In this document: in pieces, positions 1-7,313 of the stretch | How positions within the stretch are numbered: position 1 is the first letter of the stretch | Layout of the letters: each line of letters opens with the position of its first letter | DNA from: Hirudinaria manillensis | Taxonomy: Eukaryota; Annelida; Clitellata; Hirudinida; Hirudinidae | DNA: 64,000 nucleotides | Direction: 5' to 3' | NCBI GenBank assembly: GCA_034509925.1 | Contig: JAVTLF010000020.1 | Location: 1 to 64,000 of the forward strand | Made by a program: the position numbers and the translations under genes | The notes under the pieces: model-generated | Told to the model about the DNA's origin: nothing | The model's database searches: none | What the model saw: only the letters and a program-made list of their open reading frames with translations

Positions 1-21
1 GACAGTCGCCCACCTAACCGC

Positions 22-51
22 AGCATAGATACTGTATTTTTCAAAAGTCAA
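22..51 (-). promoter_or_regulatory. candidate leftward promoter upstream of the coat gene (left copy, cut by window edge)
   Basis: On the minus strand TTGACT (46-51) and TATGCT (22-27) are separated by 18 bp, just after the scaffold gene and pointing left toward the coat gene that would lie beyond position 1. The same pair occurs at 34199-34228, where the coat gene is present. The arm CGCCCACCTAACC at 7-19 is half of a hairpin seen whole at 34136-34196. The -10 match is only 4 of 6, so this is tentative. Confidence 0.35.
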
Positions 52-54
52 GCA

Positions 55-1155
55 TTATTTTCTACGAATAATCTTTTCGGCCCGTTTTTGGCCGTACATT
101 TGCGCCGTTCGTCGCGCTACGTACTCTTCCGTTGACTCTTGCTCTGGTGACTTTCTCGCCGATTGGCCGCGCGTGGTGCTGATAGGCTTCATGGGCGCTA
201 CCTTCTTCTCAGGTGGCGGAGCTGGCGCTGGCTTGGCCTCGAGCGCCGGAGCCTGGTCTTCAGTGCCTTGTGCGCTGCTCAGTTCTTGCTGAATCTGCCA
301 GGCAATAACGCCGAGCTCGGCGGATGCCTCTATGGGAGACAGCGCGTCAATGCGGCGCGCAACTTCCGGATTTTGGCCCAAGTAATACAAGACATCCGTA
401 CCAACCGGCGAAGTCGCTATTCGGTGGGCCATGACTTCATTAATAGGAAGGTTGGGGTTAAGCGCCACAGTCGAAAAGTCGCTGTACCGTTGCGACGCCT
501 CGGATATCTGCTGCTGCCAAGTAGCTTGGAGCTGTTGACGTGAAGCCGCAATAGCAGCATCAGCCTGCGCTGCCTTGAGTTGCCGAGAAACGTCCTGTTT
601 CGTGTTTTCCGCTGACCACTCGGCCATCGCGGCGGCATATTCAGACGGCGCGTCAAACGCGTCACGAGTCGGCTTTGGCGCTGGCTTATCTTCCTGCGTC
701 ACTTGCTGCTTAGCACCTTCAAGTTGCGCTATGCGCTGGTAAGCAGTCTCTAGCTCTTTGGCGCGTTGCTCGGCGAGACTTTGCGCGGCGTCGCGCTTCT
801 TAGCGAGTATCTGCTTTGACTCATACGCGCGGCCTAGTGCCTTTTTGTACCAGCGCCTTGTCTCGTCGTCCGGTATGCGGTCGTCGGAGTTGTCGGGCTT
901 TTTCTCTTGGCCGTCGTCTTGGGTTTCCGTTGCCGCCTCAGGCTTGGCAGCGTCAAGCTTAGGTGTCTCCTCTTGGGCGGCTTCCTGCTTCGCCTCCTGC
1001 GCTTTGGGCTTGGCGTCGGATGCCCGTTTGACATACTTCGTACTAGGCGGCGCGGTGGTGTCTTGCACCGTTTCTTGGACTTCTGGCGCGGCGGTAACTG
1101 AGGCGTCGGTTGAAGTAGACAGCGCGGGGACATGGGAAATCGAGAATTGAGCCAT
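55..1155 (-). CDS. scaffolding protein (copy 1)
   Basis: 366 aa. Position between portal and coat genes is where P22-like phages encode the scaffolding protein, which directs procapsid assembly and then leaves. Composition fits: an Ala/Lys/Glu/Gln-rich low-complexity N-terminal third, a probable coiled coil around residues 110-150, and a strongly basic C-terminal end (QKRAEKIIRRK), resembling the coat-binding basic C-terminal helices of such scaffolds. There is no recognisable enzymatic motif. It starts 6 bp after the portal stop. The assignment rests on context and composition, since scaffold sequences diverge fast. The coat gene that should follow lies left of the window edge. Confidence 0.75.
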   Translation of the reverse strand: MAQFSISHVPALSTSTDASVTAAPEVQETVQDTTAPPSTKYVKRASDAKPKAQEAKQEAAQEETPKLDAAKPEAATETQDDGQEKKPDNSDDRIPDDETRRWYKKALGRAYESKQILAKKRDAAQSLAEQRAKELETAYQRIAQLEGAKQQVTQEDKPAPKPTRDAFDAPSEYAAAMAEWSAENTKQDVSRQLKAAQADAAIAASRQQLQATWQQQISEASQRYSDFSTVALNPNLPINEVMAHRIATSPVGTDVLYYLGQNPEVARRIDALSPIEASAELGVIAWQIQQELSSAQGTEDQAPALEAKPAPAPPPEKKVAPMKPISTTRGQSARKSPEQESTEEYVARRTAQMYGQKRAEKIIRRK

Positions 1156-1161
1156 TTGGGG

Positions 1162-3405
1162 TTACTCCTTACGTTGTTGGTTTACGGGGTTAGGTTGCGC
1201 TACCATTTGTTCTTGTTCACGGGCTGTACGTGTAACGTCATCACCTTGTGCAAGAGTTACATCCACAAGCTTAGACAACTTTTCAAAGTCGAGTTTATCA
1301 GTGCCGTGTTGGAATTGCTGCGTGACAGAGTAGATACGCGCCGCGAAGTCTCTCAGAATCTTCTCACGGGCCACTTGGCGGTCAGCTTCGCGGTCTTGGA
1401 GCGCCGCTTGTAGTTGCTGGTTTTGGGCCTGCAAGCCTTGCATTGCCTGCTGCATTTGCTGCGCTTGGCTTTGGAGCTGCGTAAGGTAGCCTTGCACTTG
1501 TGGCGTTATGTCTTTGCGGTCAGGCTCAAGCACGTTGGGCGGAAGAGTCCGAGCTATGCGCCGAGCTATGGCGTCAGAGCTAGGCCAGTCTTGAGCCTTG
1601 ACGATTAAGTCACCGGCCACCTTGGCGATGTCCGGGTAACTACGTGCAAGAGCCATCATCGCCTCTCGGTCTTCGATGCGCTTAGTTGCATGACTTGGCC
1701 CAATGTCCACGGTGACGGAGTACTTGCCTACCTTGGGGTTAAACTTCTTTTGTAGGCTTCCGTCTTGGCCTTGAATCTCTGTGTATGCCTTGGGCTGTGC
1801 AAGGTCAATCTCAACCAAAGACTCGCCGCCGTCCTCATTCAACACTGACATGTAGCGGCCACTCTCGAAAAGCTTTGGTGCCATGTCAATGATGCAAATT
1901 GCTAGGTGCCGCTTAGTCCGCGCTAAGTTGTCGGCATAGTGGTAGTTGGTCAAATCACCAGAGCGGCGCAACTCCCTTATTGCCTTACCTGACTCGTCAA
2001 TCATCCTCTCGCTAGGCGTCGAGTCAAAGCGTATGCCCGTTGTCGCCATCATGTCATTTGCCGCACCTTCCTTAGCGCGGATTATGCCCTCAGGCGCGGC
2101 GGCAGGCGCAACGCGCGTGGGCGGAGGAACGGCGACATTGCCCAAGGCTTGCGCTCGATAAGTCAGCACAACGGGTGCGCCGCGATTGGCAGCTCGCCAG
2201 TGGTCTTCGTATCCCTTAATTTGGCCTTCGGCTATAATGTACGGAGCCTTGGGTACAAGCGCCACGGCCTCCGCCTCATTGCTTGTCCAGTAGTTGTACA
2301 GGCGCTGTGAGTCTTTCGCAAAACGTGTCAAGCCGTAGTAATAAGTCTGGCCTGCTATGTCCATTTCATTTCCGACAACGGGAAACACCGGAATATAGCG
2401 CCCAGGCCACTCTTGCCGCTCAAGTATTTCCTTGGCCGTTGCCTTGTACTGCATGACGCGGCGGCGCTCGGCGTCACGCTCGGCGACTACGCGCAGCACG
2501 CCGGACGCTATGAGCTGGATTGTCTCTTGTGACAACTCGTCTTCGTAGAGTGTCGTGCCGTTGCTTAGCTTGAGGAGTTTCGAGGTGTACTCCTCAACTT
2601 CGAAGTACTCGGCCACGCGCAATGAATCATCTTTTATCCATTCTCGATTCAATGGATTTGCAGCAGCCGAATCCCAAGACATTGGGTCAGCGTCCGGGTA
2701 CATTTCTTCGAATTCTTCACGCGGCACCATGTCAGACACAAAGGCCCATTCACAGTCCGAACCGTCCGGCTCGTTGGTGTATGGACTCATAAGCACCGAG
2801 AATGGATTCTTGATTCGCTTCACAACTAAGCGCATGTCAAAGCTATCCGGCGCGTACTCAGTAACCAGGCGAAAGAAGCCTATGCCGGAAGTCACGGCGG
2901 ACTCAAATGCAGTGTCATAGGCAACTTCTGCATTGCTGTCACGCTCAATGGCCCGTATCAATCCCTTGTAGATGCGCGCTGCTTCAACGTCGGTATCGGT
3001 CGAGACTCCAACGATGTTAATGCCCGGCGAATTCATGCGCTGGTCATTGGTGAGCTGATGGATGAAGGTAGGCAGCTTGTTAATCGTCAGAGCTGGACGC
3101 CCCGCGTTCTGGCGGTCAGAAATATCAGCACTCGGCCACTGAACGCCTGCAACAAATTGCACATCGTCAAGCGCCTCCTTTTCGTTCTTCTCGTTTGCGG
3201 TATTGGCGAGCGCGAACCGTTGCCGCATCCTCTGCAATAGCTCCTCGTCGTCTTCCTTCGAGCGTCGATTCTTTCGGGGCCTCGCATCCGACGGGCTAGG
3301 CCGAGGCGCGGACGGACTAGACGCATCCGGGCCGCGTCGATTCATGCCGTTGGTTAGGTCTGGTAGTCCAGTTGGCGGGTTCTGATGGTTGGTTCGGTAG
3401 TCCAT
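1162..3405 (-). CDS. portal protein, P22-like (copy 1)
   Basis: 747 aa, close to the usual 700-750 aa of P22-type portals. It forms the dodecameric vertex through which DNA is packaged and ejected. An N-terminal basic stretch is followed by the region with DVQFVAGVQWP and the conserved GRPALTINKLP segment. The C-terminal 120 residues are Gln-rich and predicted helical (residues about 650-700), like the barrel helices of long portals. The start at 3405 (MDYRTNHQ) has AGGGT about 9 nt upstream and lies 6 bp after the large terminase stop. Order terminase-portal-scaffold supports the call. Copy 2 is nearly identical. Confidence 0.9.
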   Translation of the reverse strand: MDYRTNHQNPPTGLPDLTNGMNRRGPDASSPSAPRPSPSDARPRKNRRSKEDDEELLQRMRQRFALANTANEKNEKEALDDVQFVAGVQWPSADISDRQNAGRPALTINKLPTFIHQLTNDQRMNSPGINIVGVSTDTDVEAARIYKGLIRAIERDSNAEVAYDTAFESAVTSGIGFFRLVTEYAPDSFDMRLVVKRIKNPFSVLMSPYTNEPDGSDCEWAFVSDMVPREEFEEMYPDADPMSWDSAAANPLNREWIKDDSLRVAEYFEVEEYTSKLLKLSNGTTLYEDELSQETIQLIASGVLRVVAERDAERRRVMQYKATAKEILERQEWPGRYIPVFPVVGNEMDIAGQTYYYGLTRFAKDSQRLYNYWTSNEAEAVALVPKAPYIIAEGQIKGYEDHWRAANRGAPVVLTYRAQALGNVAVPPPTRVAPAAAPEGIIRAKEGAANDMMATTGIRFDSTPSERMIDESGKAIRELRRSGDLTNYHYADNLARTKRHLAICIIDMAPKLFESGRYMSVLNEDGGESLVEIDLAQPKAYTEIQGQDGSLQKKFNPKVGKYSVTVDIGPSHATKRIEDREAMMALARSYPDIAKVAGDLIVKAQDWPSSDAIARRIARTLPPNVLEPDRKDITPQVQGYLTQLQSQAQQMQQAMQGLQAQNQQLQAALQDREADRQVAREKILRDFAARIYSVTQQFQHGTDKLDFEKLSKLVDVTLAQGDDVTRTAREQEQMVAQPNPVNQQRKE

Positions 3406-3411
3406 AGTACG

Positions 3412-4776
3412 TTACCCTGAAAGCCAGCTTGCCCCATTCGGGTTTATGTATTGCGGCGTGGTGTTAATTGTTTTTAGCTCTCTATAGCTTAACGGCGGCG
3501 CTGTGTCATGCCCAACGACAAAAGTCCTAAGTGCATCGGCGGCATGGCTTGAATCGTCATGTATCGGTTGCTTTGAGTAACCAGCGCCAGGCTTGTTGAC
3601 GTACCTATACCGGCGCAAGGCTTGTAGACCGTCGCTTACGTTGTTTCTAGCGAAGTATAACTTATTGAAGCGACTACGCACAATGTCAATTGCCGGAAGC
3701 AAGTCACCACGTGGCACGACCTCAACCGTGAAGCCTAAGCCGCGCAATACCTCGGCCACTGAATCCCCAGTTAATGCCTGATTCGCTGCGTCATGTGGCA
3801 GGTAACACGTTGCATACACGTATGGCTTAGCCTTTAGCTCTCGTGCATAGTCGGCCATTTTCAAGCCGCGCCCTTCGAGGTAGTCAATAACGCGGTACTC
3901 ATATCCGATGCATTGCACAAACCATATGGCGGTAGAGTCATGGTGCCCGAGGTCCCAGCCAGTATAGACAGGCTCGCTTGCCTCAAATGGTATATTGTCG
4001 AGTATGCGGCCATTCTCAGTGGCGGCCACGAGCTCGGCACCATATACCGCGCCCTCGGTTGCCGTGCGACACTCGCCCTCCCATATATTCGCGTATTCCT
4101 GGGGCTTAGTGCGTAGTGTCTCGTCTTTCTCTGCTATTAACTCGGCACTTAGCTTTATATTGTCGCGCCAGGACAGCTTTAAACTCAAACAATTGGCTGG
4201 CTGATTAGTGACGAAACGCTCATACACAGGGTCAGTGTCGAGGTCCGGGTTCCACGTCATCCAAATCTCAGAGCCAGGCTTGCGGATTGTCGGCAGGAGC
4301 ACCTTAAAGCTTGACTCCTTCACCATTTGCGCCTCTTCAATCCATAGTATGTCGATTCCCTCGTAGCTCTTTATGGATTCGATGTTGCGCTCGAGGCCGA
4401 CAAAGCTAAACACCGAGCCATTGACGCCGCGTATATGTGACTTTTCGACGAGCCATCGCGCTTGAAGCCCATACTCGTTAATGATGCGTACTAACAGCTT
4501 ATGGACTGACTCCTCAATCGAGTTTTGGTATTGCCGCGCACATAGGACGCCAATTGTTTTATTCATCGCCATCGTTATGAGGCCCATTGCTACTTGGTAA
4601 CTCTTGCCGGAACCTCGGCCGCCGCGCAATGACTTGTAGCGCGTGGGAGTCATAAGGAATGGCTTAAACTTTTCAGTGAAGCACATTTCAACATATGTCC
4701 TGCGCTGTGTCTGGTCCTCACTCTTAGGCCGAGAGCGCAGGGCGCGGCTTTTGCGATTGGTTAATACGCCCGTCAT
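3412..4776 (-). CDS. terminase large subunit (copy 1)
   Basis: 454 aa packaging motor. Walker A GRGSGKS is at residues 53-59, Walker B with catalytic acids IDILWIEE at 141-148, and the coupling motif WMTWNP at 172-177. The C-terminal RNase H-like nuclease shows GWDLGHHD (D275, D280) and a late HDDSSHAADA segment near 417-427. The start ATG overlaps the small terminase stop (ATGA), implying translational coupling. A P22/PBSX-type terminase suggests headful packaging from a pac site, which gives circularly permuted virion DNA. Confidence 0.95.
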   Translation of the reverse strand: MTGVLTNRKSRALRSRPKSEDQTQRRTYVEMCFTEKFKPFLMTPTRYKSLRGGRGSGKSYQVAMGLITMAMNKTIGVLCARQYQNSIEESVHKLLVRIINEYGLQARWLVEKSHIRGVNGSVFSFVGLERNIESIKSYEGIDILWIEEAQMVKESSFKVLLPTIRKPGSEIWMTWNPDLDTDPVYERFVTNQPANCLSLKLSWRDNIKLSAELIAEKDETLRTKPQEYANIWEGECRTATEGAVYGAELVAATENGRILDNIPFEASEPVYTGWDLGHHDSTAIWFVQCIGYEYRVIDYLEGRGLKMADYARELKAKPYVYATCYLPHDAANQALTGDSVAEVLRGLGFTVEVVPRGDLLPAIDIVRSRFNKLYFARNNVSDGLQALRRYRYVNKPGAGYSKQPIHDDSSHAADALRTFVVGHDTAPPLSYRELKTINTTPQYINPNGASWLSG

Positions 4777-5228
4777 TCTTCGCCCTTTTCATCGCTGCTA
4801 GGTGCGGCGAACGTAACGCGCACCTCGCCGATTGAGTCATGCATAACCGAAATACTAGACGCCGGTTGAGAAGACCATCCAGCTTGGCACTTCAAGTAAA
4901 AGATTTGGGCCGCCGTGTCGTTGTTAATTATAGCCTTGCGCAGCAACAAGCCAGCAACGACATTAACCGTCCGGTCATGCCCAGTGTCTAGCTCGGTTGC
5001 GTAATGCTTGCGGAGTATGTTTTCAGGGATTGCTAATACACGCGAAGTCCGCAGCGCGTTAAACCCAATCGCGGCGCATGTCACTATTTCAGCGGCCAGG
5101 CGCGGGTCTGGATGGCTTAGTGTCTTGTACACTGCTTTGGTTAACGGGAATTTAAGCGGCGGTAGGCCATGGTCTGGCATTGTCGCCAGTTCTGTCTCTT
5201 CTCTACTTAGTGTCTCTTTCTGGGCCAT
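4773..5228 (-). CDS. terminase small subunit (copy 1)
   Basis: 151 aa from ATG 5228 (MAQKETLSREE). It sits directly before the large terminase and overlaps it by 4 bp, the standard place for the DNA-recognition subunit. Residues about 48-80 look like a helix-turn-helix (AAIGFNALRTSRVLAIPENIL). The frame stays open upstream to 5414, but the upstream part runs through a strong hairpin and is shorter in copy 2 (39451), so I prefer 5228. No convincing Shine-Dalgarno precedes it. A pac site may lie within this gene, but I cannot identify it. Confidence 0.75.
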   Translation of the reverse strand: MAQKETLSREETELATMPDHGLPPLKFPLTKAVYKTLSHPDPRLAAEIVTCAAIGFNALRTSRVLAIPENILRKHYATELDTGHDRTVNVVAGLLLRKAIINNDTAAQIFYLKCQAGWSSQPASSISVMHDSIGEVRVTFAAPSSDEKGEE

Positions 5229-5240
5229 CGTCGAGCTAAT

Positions 5241-5285
5241 GGAAAATGCGCTGGGCCCAAGGTTGTGACGCCTCAAGCCCAGCGC
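5241..5285 (-). terminator. leftward hairpin between the 56-aa gene and small terminase (copy 1)
   Basis: Perfect 9-bp inverted repeat GCGCTGGGC / GCCCAGCGC (5248-5256 and 5277-5285) with a 20-nt loop. Read leftward it is followed by ATTTTCC. It resembles a weak Rho-independent terminator or attenuator inside the late operon, and it is conserved in copy 2. It could instead be a processing site. Confidence 0.45.
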
Positions 5286-5301
5286 GGCGCGTGTGAGTAA
5301 C

Positions 5302-5472
5302 TTAGACGGGCTTACCCTTACGGCCCATGGTGTGCGGGTCTTTGGGCGCGGAGGTAGGCATGGGAGCAGCAGGCTTAGCAGGACGCGCGCCGGTTCCGGC
5401 AGGCTTCCAGCCACTCTGTGACTTTGCTGCGCTTGGCTTCATGTACGGGCTTTTTGAGGCTTTCGTGCTCAT
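5302..5472 (-). CDS. first late gene, 56-aa basic Pro/Ala/Lys-rich protein (copy 1)
   Basis: An ATG at 5470-5472 preceded by ACAGGAAGAC opens a 56-codon frame that begins MSTKASKSPYMKPSAAKS and ends GRKGKPV. It is rich in Lys, Pro, Ser and Ala, with no cysteine and no hydrophobic core, so probably disordered and nucleic-acid binding. It is the first gene after the late promoter and operators and is followed by a hairpin and then the small terminase. Conservation of frame, length and start in copy 2 (39478-39648) supports a real gene. Function unknown; a packaging accessory role is only a guess from position. Confidence 0.65.
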   Translation of the reverse strand: MSTKASKSPYMKPSAAKSQSGWKPAGTGARPAKPAAPMPTSAPKDPHTMGRKGKPV

Positions 5473-5505
5473 TGTTTTGTCTTCCTGTAGAGAGTGAATG
5501 AAAGA

Positions 5506-5562
5506 TGCATAGTTATGCAGGCTCTACAGGTATTGCTTGCATAATTATGCATCATTTATGCA
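5506..5562 (-). promoter_or_regulatory. three phased TGCAT...ATGCA operators at the late promoter (copy 1)
   Basis: Three palindromes lie just downstream of the late -10 element: TGCATAGTTATGCA (5506-5519), TGCATAATTATGCA (5538-5551, perfect) and TGCATCATTTATGCA (5548-5562). Their centres are 32 bp and 10.5 bp apart, about three and one helical turns, so a protein bound at each would sit on the same DNA face. Their place over the start site and leader suggests repression. All three are unchanged in copy 2. Confidence 0.65.
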
Positions 5563-5592
5563 AGCGTAGGCACACTATTTTATAAATGTCAA
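5563..5592 (-). promoter_or_regulatory. candidate late promoter (copy 1)
   Basis: On the minus strand a perfect -35 TTGACA (5587-5592) is followed after 18 bp by TACGCT (5563-5568), a poor -10. It lies between the early-operon terminator and the first late gene, and both hexamers are conserved in copy 2 although the spacer has changed. A good -35 with a weak -10 is typical of a regulated promoter. Confidence 0.5.
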
Positions 5593-5615
5593 GAATTATT
5601 TTAAGTGCTGGAAAC

Positions 5616-5646
5616 AAAAAAACACCGCCCGATGCTTTGGGCGGTG
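5616..5646 (-). terminator. Rho-independent terminator of the leftward early operon (copy 1)
   Basis: Stem CACCGCCC (5623-5630) pairs with GGGCGGTG (5639-5646) around an 8-nt loop, followed on the minus strand by seven T. It separates the short leftward early operon from the late promoter. Confidence 0.9.
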
Positions 5647-5675
5647 GAGCGCGGCAAGCCATCTTTGCCTAGCTC

Positions 5676-5930
5676 TTAGTCTTCGGGCCGCTCGTCTGGA
5701 TGCTCTGCATAGTACGCCTCGATTAGGTCGCGCAGCTCAAGGCCGTCGGGCTCCTCCCAAGGAGCTAGGCTTGCGAGGTAGTCTAGCTTGACTTTTGCGG
5801 CTTCGCGGGTGTCGAATTCCCCAGCTCGCTGGTCGTGGAACCCTGCACCATCCTCAAACGCCACATAATACCGCGCGTCCTCATGGTTCTGGAAAATCCG
5901 GTATCCGCCTTGTCGTGTTTTGGCCGTCAT
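5676..5930 (-). CDS. small conserved protein of the leftward early operon (copy 1)
   Basis: 84 aa from ATG 5930 (MTAKTRQGGYRIF), chosen because GAGGAG lies 8 nt upstream and copy 2 starts at the same codon; an in-frame GTG at 5939 sits on the ribosome site itself. An N-terminal beta-rich part (GGYRIFQNHEDARYYVAFEDGAG) is followed by an acidic helical tail (YYAEHPDERPED). I recognise no family. It follows the 5936-6202 gene with a 5-bp gap and is last before the terminator. Early leftward location suggests a host-takeover or regulatory role, an inference from position only. Confidence 0.7.
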   Translation of the reverse strand: MTAKTRQGGYRIFQNHEDARYYVAFEDGAGFHDQRAGEFDTREAAKVKLDYLASLAPWEEPDGLELRDLIEAYYAEHPDERPED

Positions 5931-5935
5931 GCGCG

Positions 5936-6202
5936 TCACTCCTCGGCCTTGACAACCAACGATTTAATTTCCTTACCATCGACGCGCTCAATAACCACAT
6001 CGAAAACTCCAAGGCCCACGCCGTGTCCTCTACGGACCGCGTCCGCTATCGCCTCATTAGCCATCCGTTCAGCAGACGTGGCAGTGGGCCACGAGTATCG
6101 GCCTAGGGTCATGCGCGACAAATCCCATGCGTCGCCACTACCGTCCTGCATACGCTCCCTTATTCCGACTACCACCCAGTCCTTTGGTTTACCTGGTATC
6201 AT
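5936..6202 (-). CDS. first gene of the leftward early operon, 88 aa (copy 1)
   Basis: Start ATG 6202 (MIPGKPKDWVV) is preceded by GGAGGAAAGCAC, the RBS cassette also used by rightward early genes; upstream codons overlap the promoter -10. Distinctive motifs are GIRERMQDGSG, AWDLSRMTLGRYSW and GLGVFDVVIER. In copy 2 a second member of this family lies immediately downstream (40103-40372), so it forms a small phage family. I do not recognise it. Strong promoter plus strong RBS suggest abundant early expression. Confidence 0.75.
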   Translation of the reverse strand: MIPGKPKDWVVVGIRERMQDGSGDAWDLSRMTLGRYSWPTATSAERMANEAIADAVRRGHGVGLGVFDVVIERVDGKEIKSLVVKAEE

Positions 6203-6249
6203 GTGCTTTCCTCCTACCTCATGGGCCGCGCCATTGCGGCCACGAACCA

Positions 6250-6291
6250 ACAATACCGCGCATAATCCCCGCTGTCAAGCGCAAATGACAG
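6250..6291 (-). promoter_or_regulatory. leftward early promoter with operator (copy 1)
   Basis: On the minus strand -35 TTGACA (6273-6278), 17-bp spacer, -10 TATTGT (6250-6255). The -35 is embedded in CTGTCATTTGCGCTTGACAG (minus strand of 6272-6291), which recurs in the same orientation at the rightward promoter near 11.82 kb. Half-sites TGTCA and TGACA flank an 8-nt centre, so it looks like an operator shared by both early promoters. Confidence 0.75.
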
Positions 6292-6323
6292 AAATCGACA
6301 TAACCGCTAAGTTATTTTTACGA

Positions 6324-6410
6324 ATAACGCAACCGCATCACTGAACCAGAACCCATAACGCATCGCACAACGTACCAAAACCTACATATACCACACTAAA
6401 AACATAACGC
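6324..6410 (+). repeat. three ATAACGC direct repeats (copy 1)
   Basis: ATAACGC occurs at 6324-6330, 6355-6361 and 6404-6410, extended as ATAACGCAACCGCA, ATAACGCATCGCAC and ATAACGCACCGCAA. Start-to-start distances are 31 and 49 bp. All three are kept in copy 2. They may be iterons or regulatory sites. Confidence 0.5.
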
Positions 6411-6699
6411 ACCGCAACATTTTTTAATGGGGAGGGAAATGGCCCGCAAGGTAACTTAGAATCAGGAAAATTAAAGTTTATCTATTCCTAAATAGACCCC
6501 CCCCCTCCTCCTTATTATTATTTTGCTAGACTACTACTATATAATATAATATAAGTAAGAGATATAGAGATAGGGAGGTATAGTAGGTTAAAGGGAGGGG
6601 TAGTATAAAAGGAAAAGCGAGGGGTGATATATCCATATATCGAAATCCAAGTATATAAGTTTACATCCCCACGAATAACCATTTTTCTCACTTATTTAC

Positions 6700-6724
6700 T
6701 TGACAGTCAGTTCCGAGTATGGCT
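6700..6724 (+). promoter_or_regulatory. candidate rightward early promoter before the HTH gene (copy 1)
   Basis: TTGACA at 6700-6705 lies 53 bp upstream of the ATG at 6758, with an AGGAGG ribosome site between. The best -10 at usual spacing (CTTAAC or TTAACT) is weak, so an activator or another promoter in the AT-rich tract may be used. Confidence 0.4.
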
Positions 6725-6757
6725 TAACTCGCCGCACAACACCACCCAGGAGGAATC

Positions 6758-7306
6758 ATGCCAAGTCCTGTCGTCATACGCGCCCCAAATGAGCTATTTA
6801 TCGCCTCAGTCTTCATTAGAGCGCTAGAAACCGTTGGGGGTATACCACCCTCCACCCCTAAGCTGACTGACGCTCTATTGGCCGCAATAGGCGTTTTAAG
6901 GGGCATTGACGGGAGGAGTCATGCCTGGACCGACGAGCGGCGCGCAAAGATGGCCGAAATGACTAGAAATATGTGGGCAAATCGTAATTCTGGTCCGACA
7001 ATGCGCATATTATGCCGCGAGGTCACGACACAGCGTGATGATGCAGAGCCTCAGAGCCTCACTGTAGAGCAAGTAGCTGAGTCCTGGGGCGTCCAGCCAG
7101 CGACAGTACGGGCCACCTTGCGCCACCGCACCACAGCCTACGTCCGATTTGTACATGGTACGCGCTACATTTACGCAACAAATCGCGAAATACTCGACAT
7201 GAAATACGCAATGTATCACCGGAAGCCGCCCACACCAGAACCCCAAAATGAAGCACCGCGAGGTACGGATACGCTGTCAACAAGCCCGTCAGTCACCGGA
7301 TTCTGA
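6758..7306 (+). CDS. HTH-domain protein, first gene of the rightward early operon (copy 1)
   Basis: 182 aa, start supported by AGGAGGA 5 nt upstream. Residues about 99-125 (SLTVEQVAESWGVQPATVRATLRH) form a good helix-turn-helix of the excisionase/MerR-like type, followed by a basic segment; the tail is Pro-rich and probably flexible. The N-terminal part matches nothing I recognise. Its place beside the candidate origin and just before the primase-helicase fits an origin-binding protein or an early transcription regulator; the sequence cannot decide which. The protein is identical in copy 2. Confidence 0.75.
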   Translation: MPSPVVIRAPNELFIASVFIRALETVGGIPPSTPKLTDALLAAIGVLRGIDGRSHAWTDERRAKMAEMTRNMWANRNSGPTMRILCREVTTQRDDAEPQSLTVEQVAESWGVQPATVRATLRHRTTAYVRFVHGTRYIYATNREILDMKYAMYHRKPPTPEPQNEAPRGTDTLSTSPSVTGF

Positions 7307-7313
7307 GACCCAT

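Larger units (their letters stand above)
6292..6757. other. AT-rich divergent intergenic region, candidate replication origin (copy 1)
   Basis: About 460 bp with no supported gene, between divergent early operons. It begins with GTTATT/AATAAC (6311-6328) and three ATAACGC repeats at 6324-6330, 6355-6361 and 6404-6410, each followed by a CGC- and A-rich tail. A pyrimidine run (about 6488-6512), a very AT-rich tract (6513-6560) and purine-rich GGGAGG repeats (6570-6602) follow. Direct repeats beside an AT-rich tract in a divergent region fit an origin, but I see no proven initiator site. From about 6512 it is identical to copy 2. Confidence 0.4.

Noticed and set aside
758..1150. 130-codon plus-strand frame, also present at 34935-35327
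   Set aside because: Antisense shadow of the scaffold gene; its repetition only reflects the tandem copies.
6488..6520. Pyrimidine run as a transcription terminator
   Set aside because: No stem precedes it; it is a homopolymer-rich tract that differs at two bases between copies.
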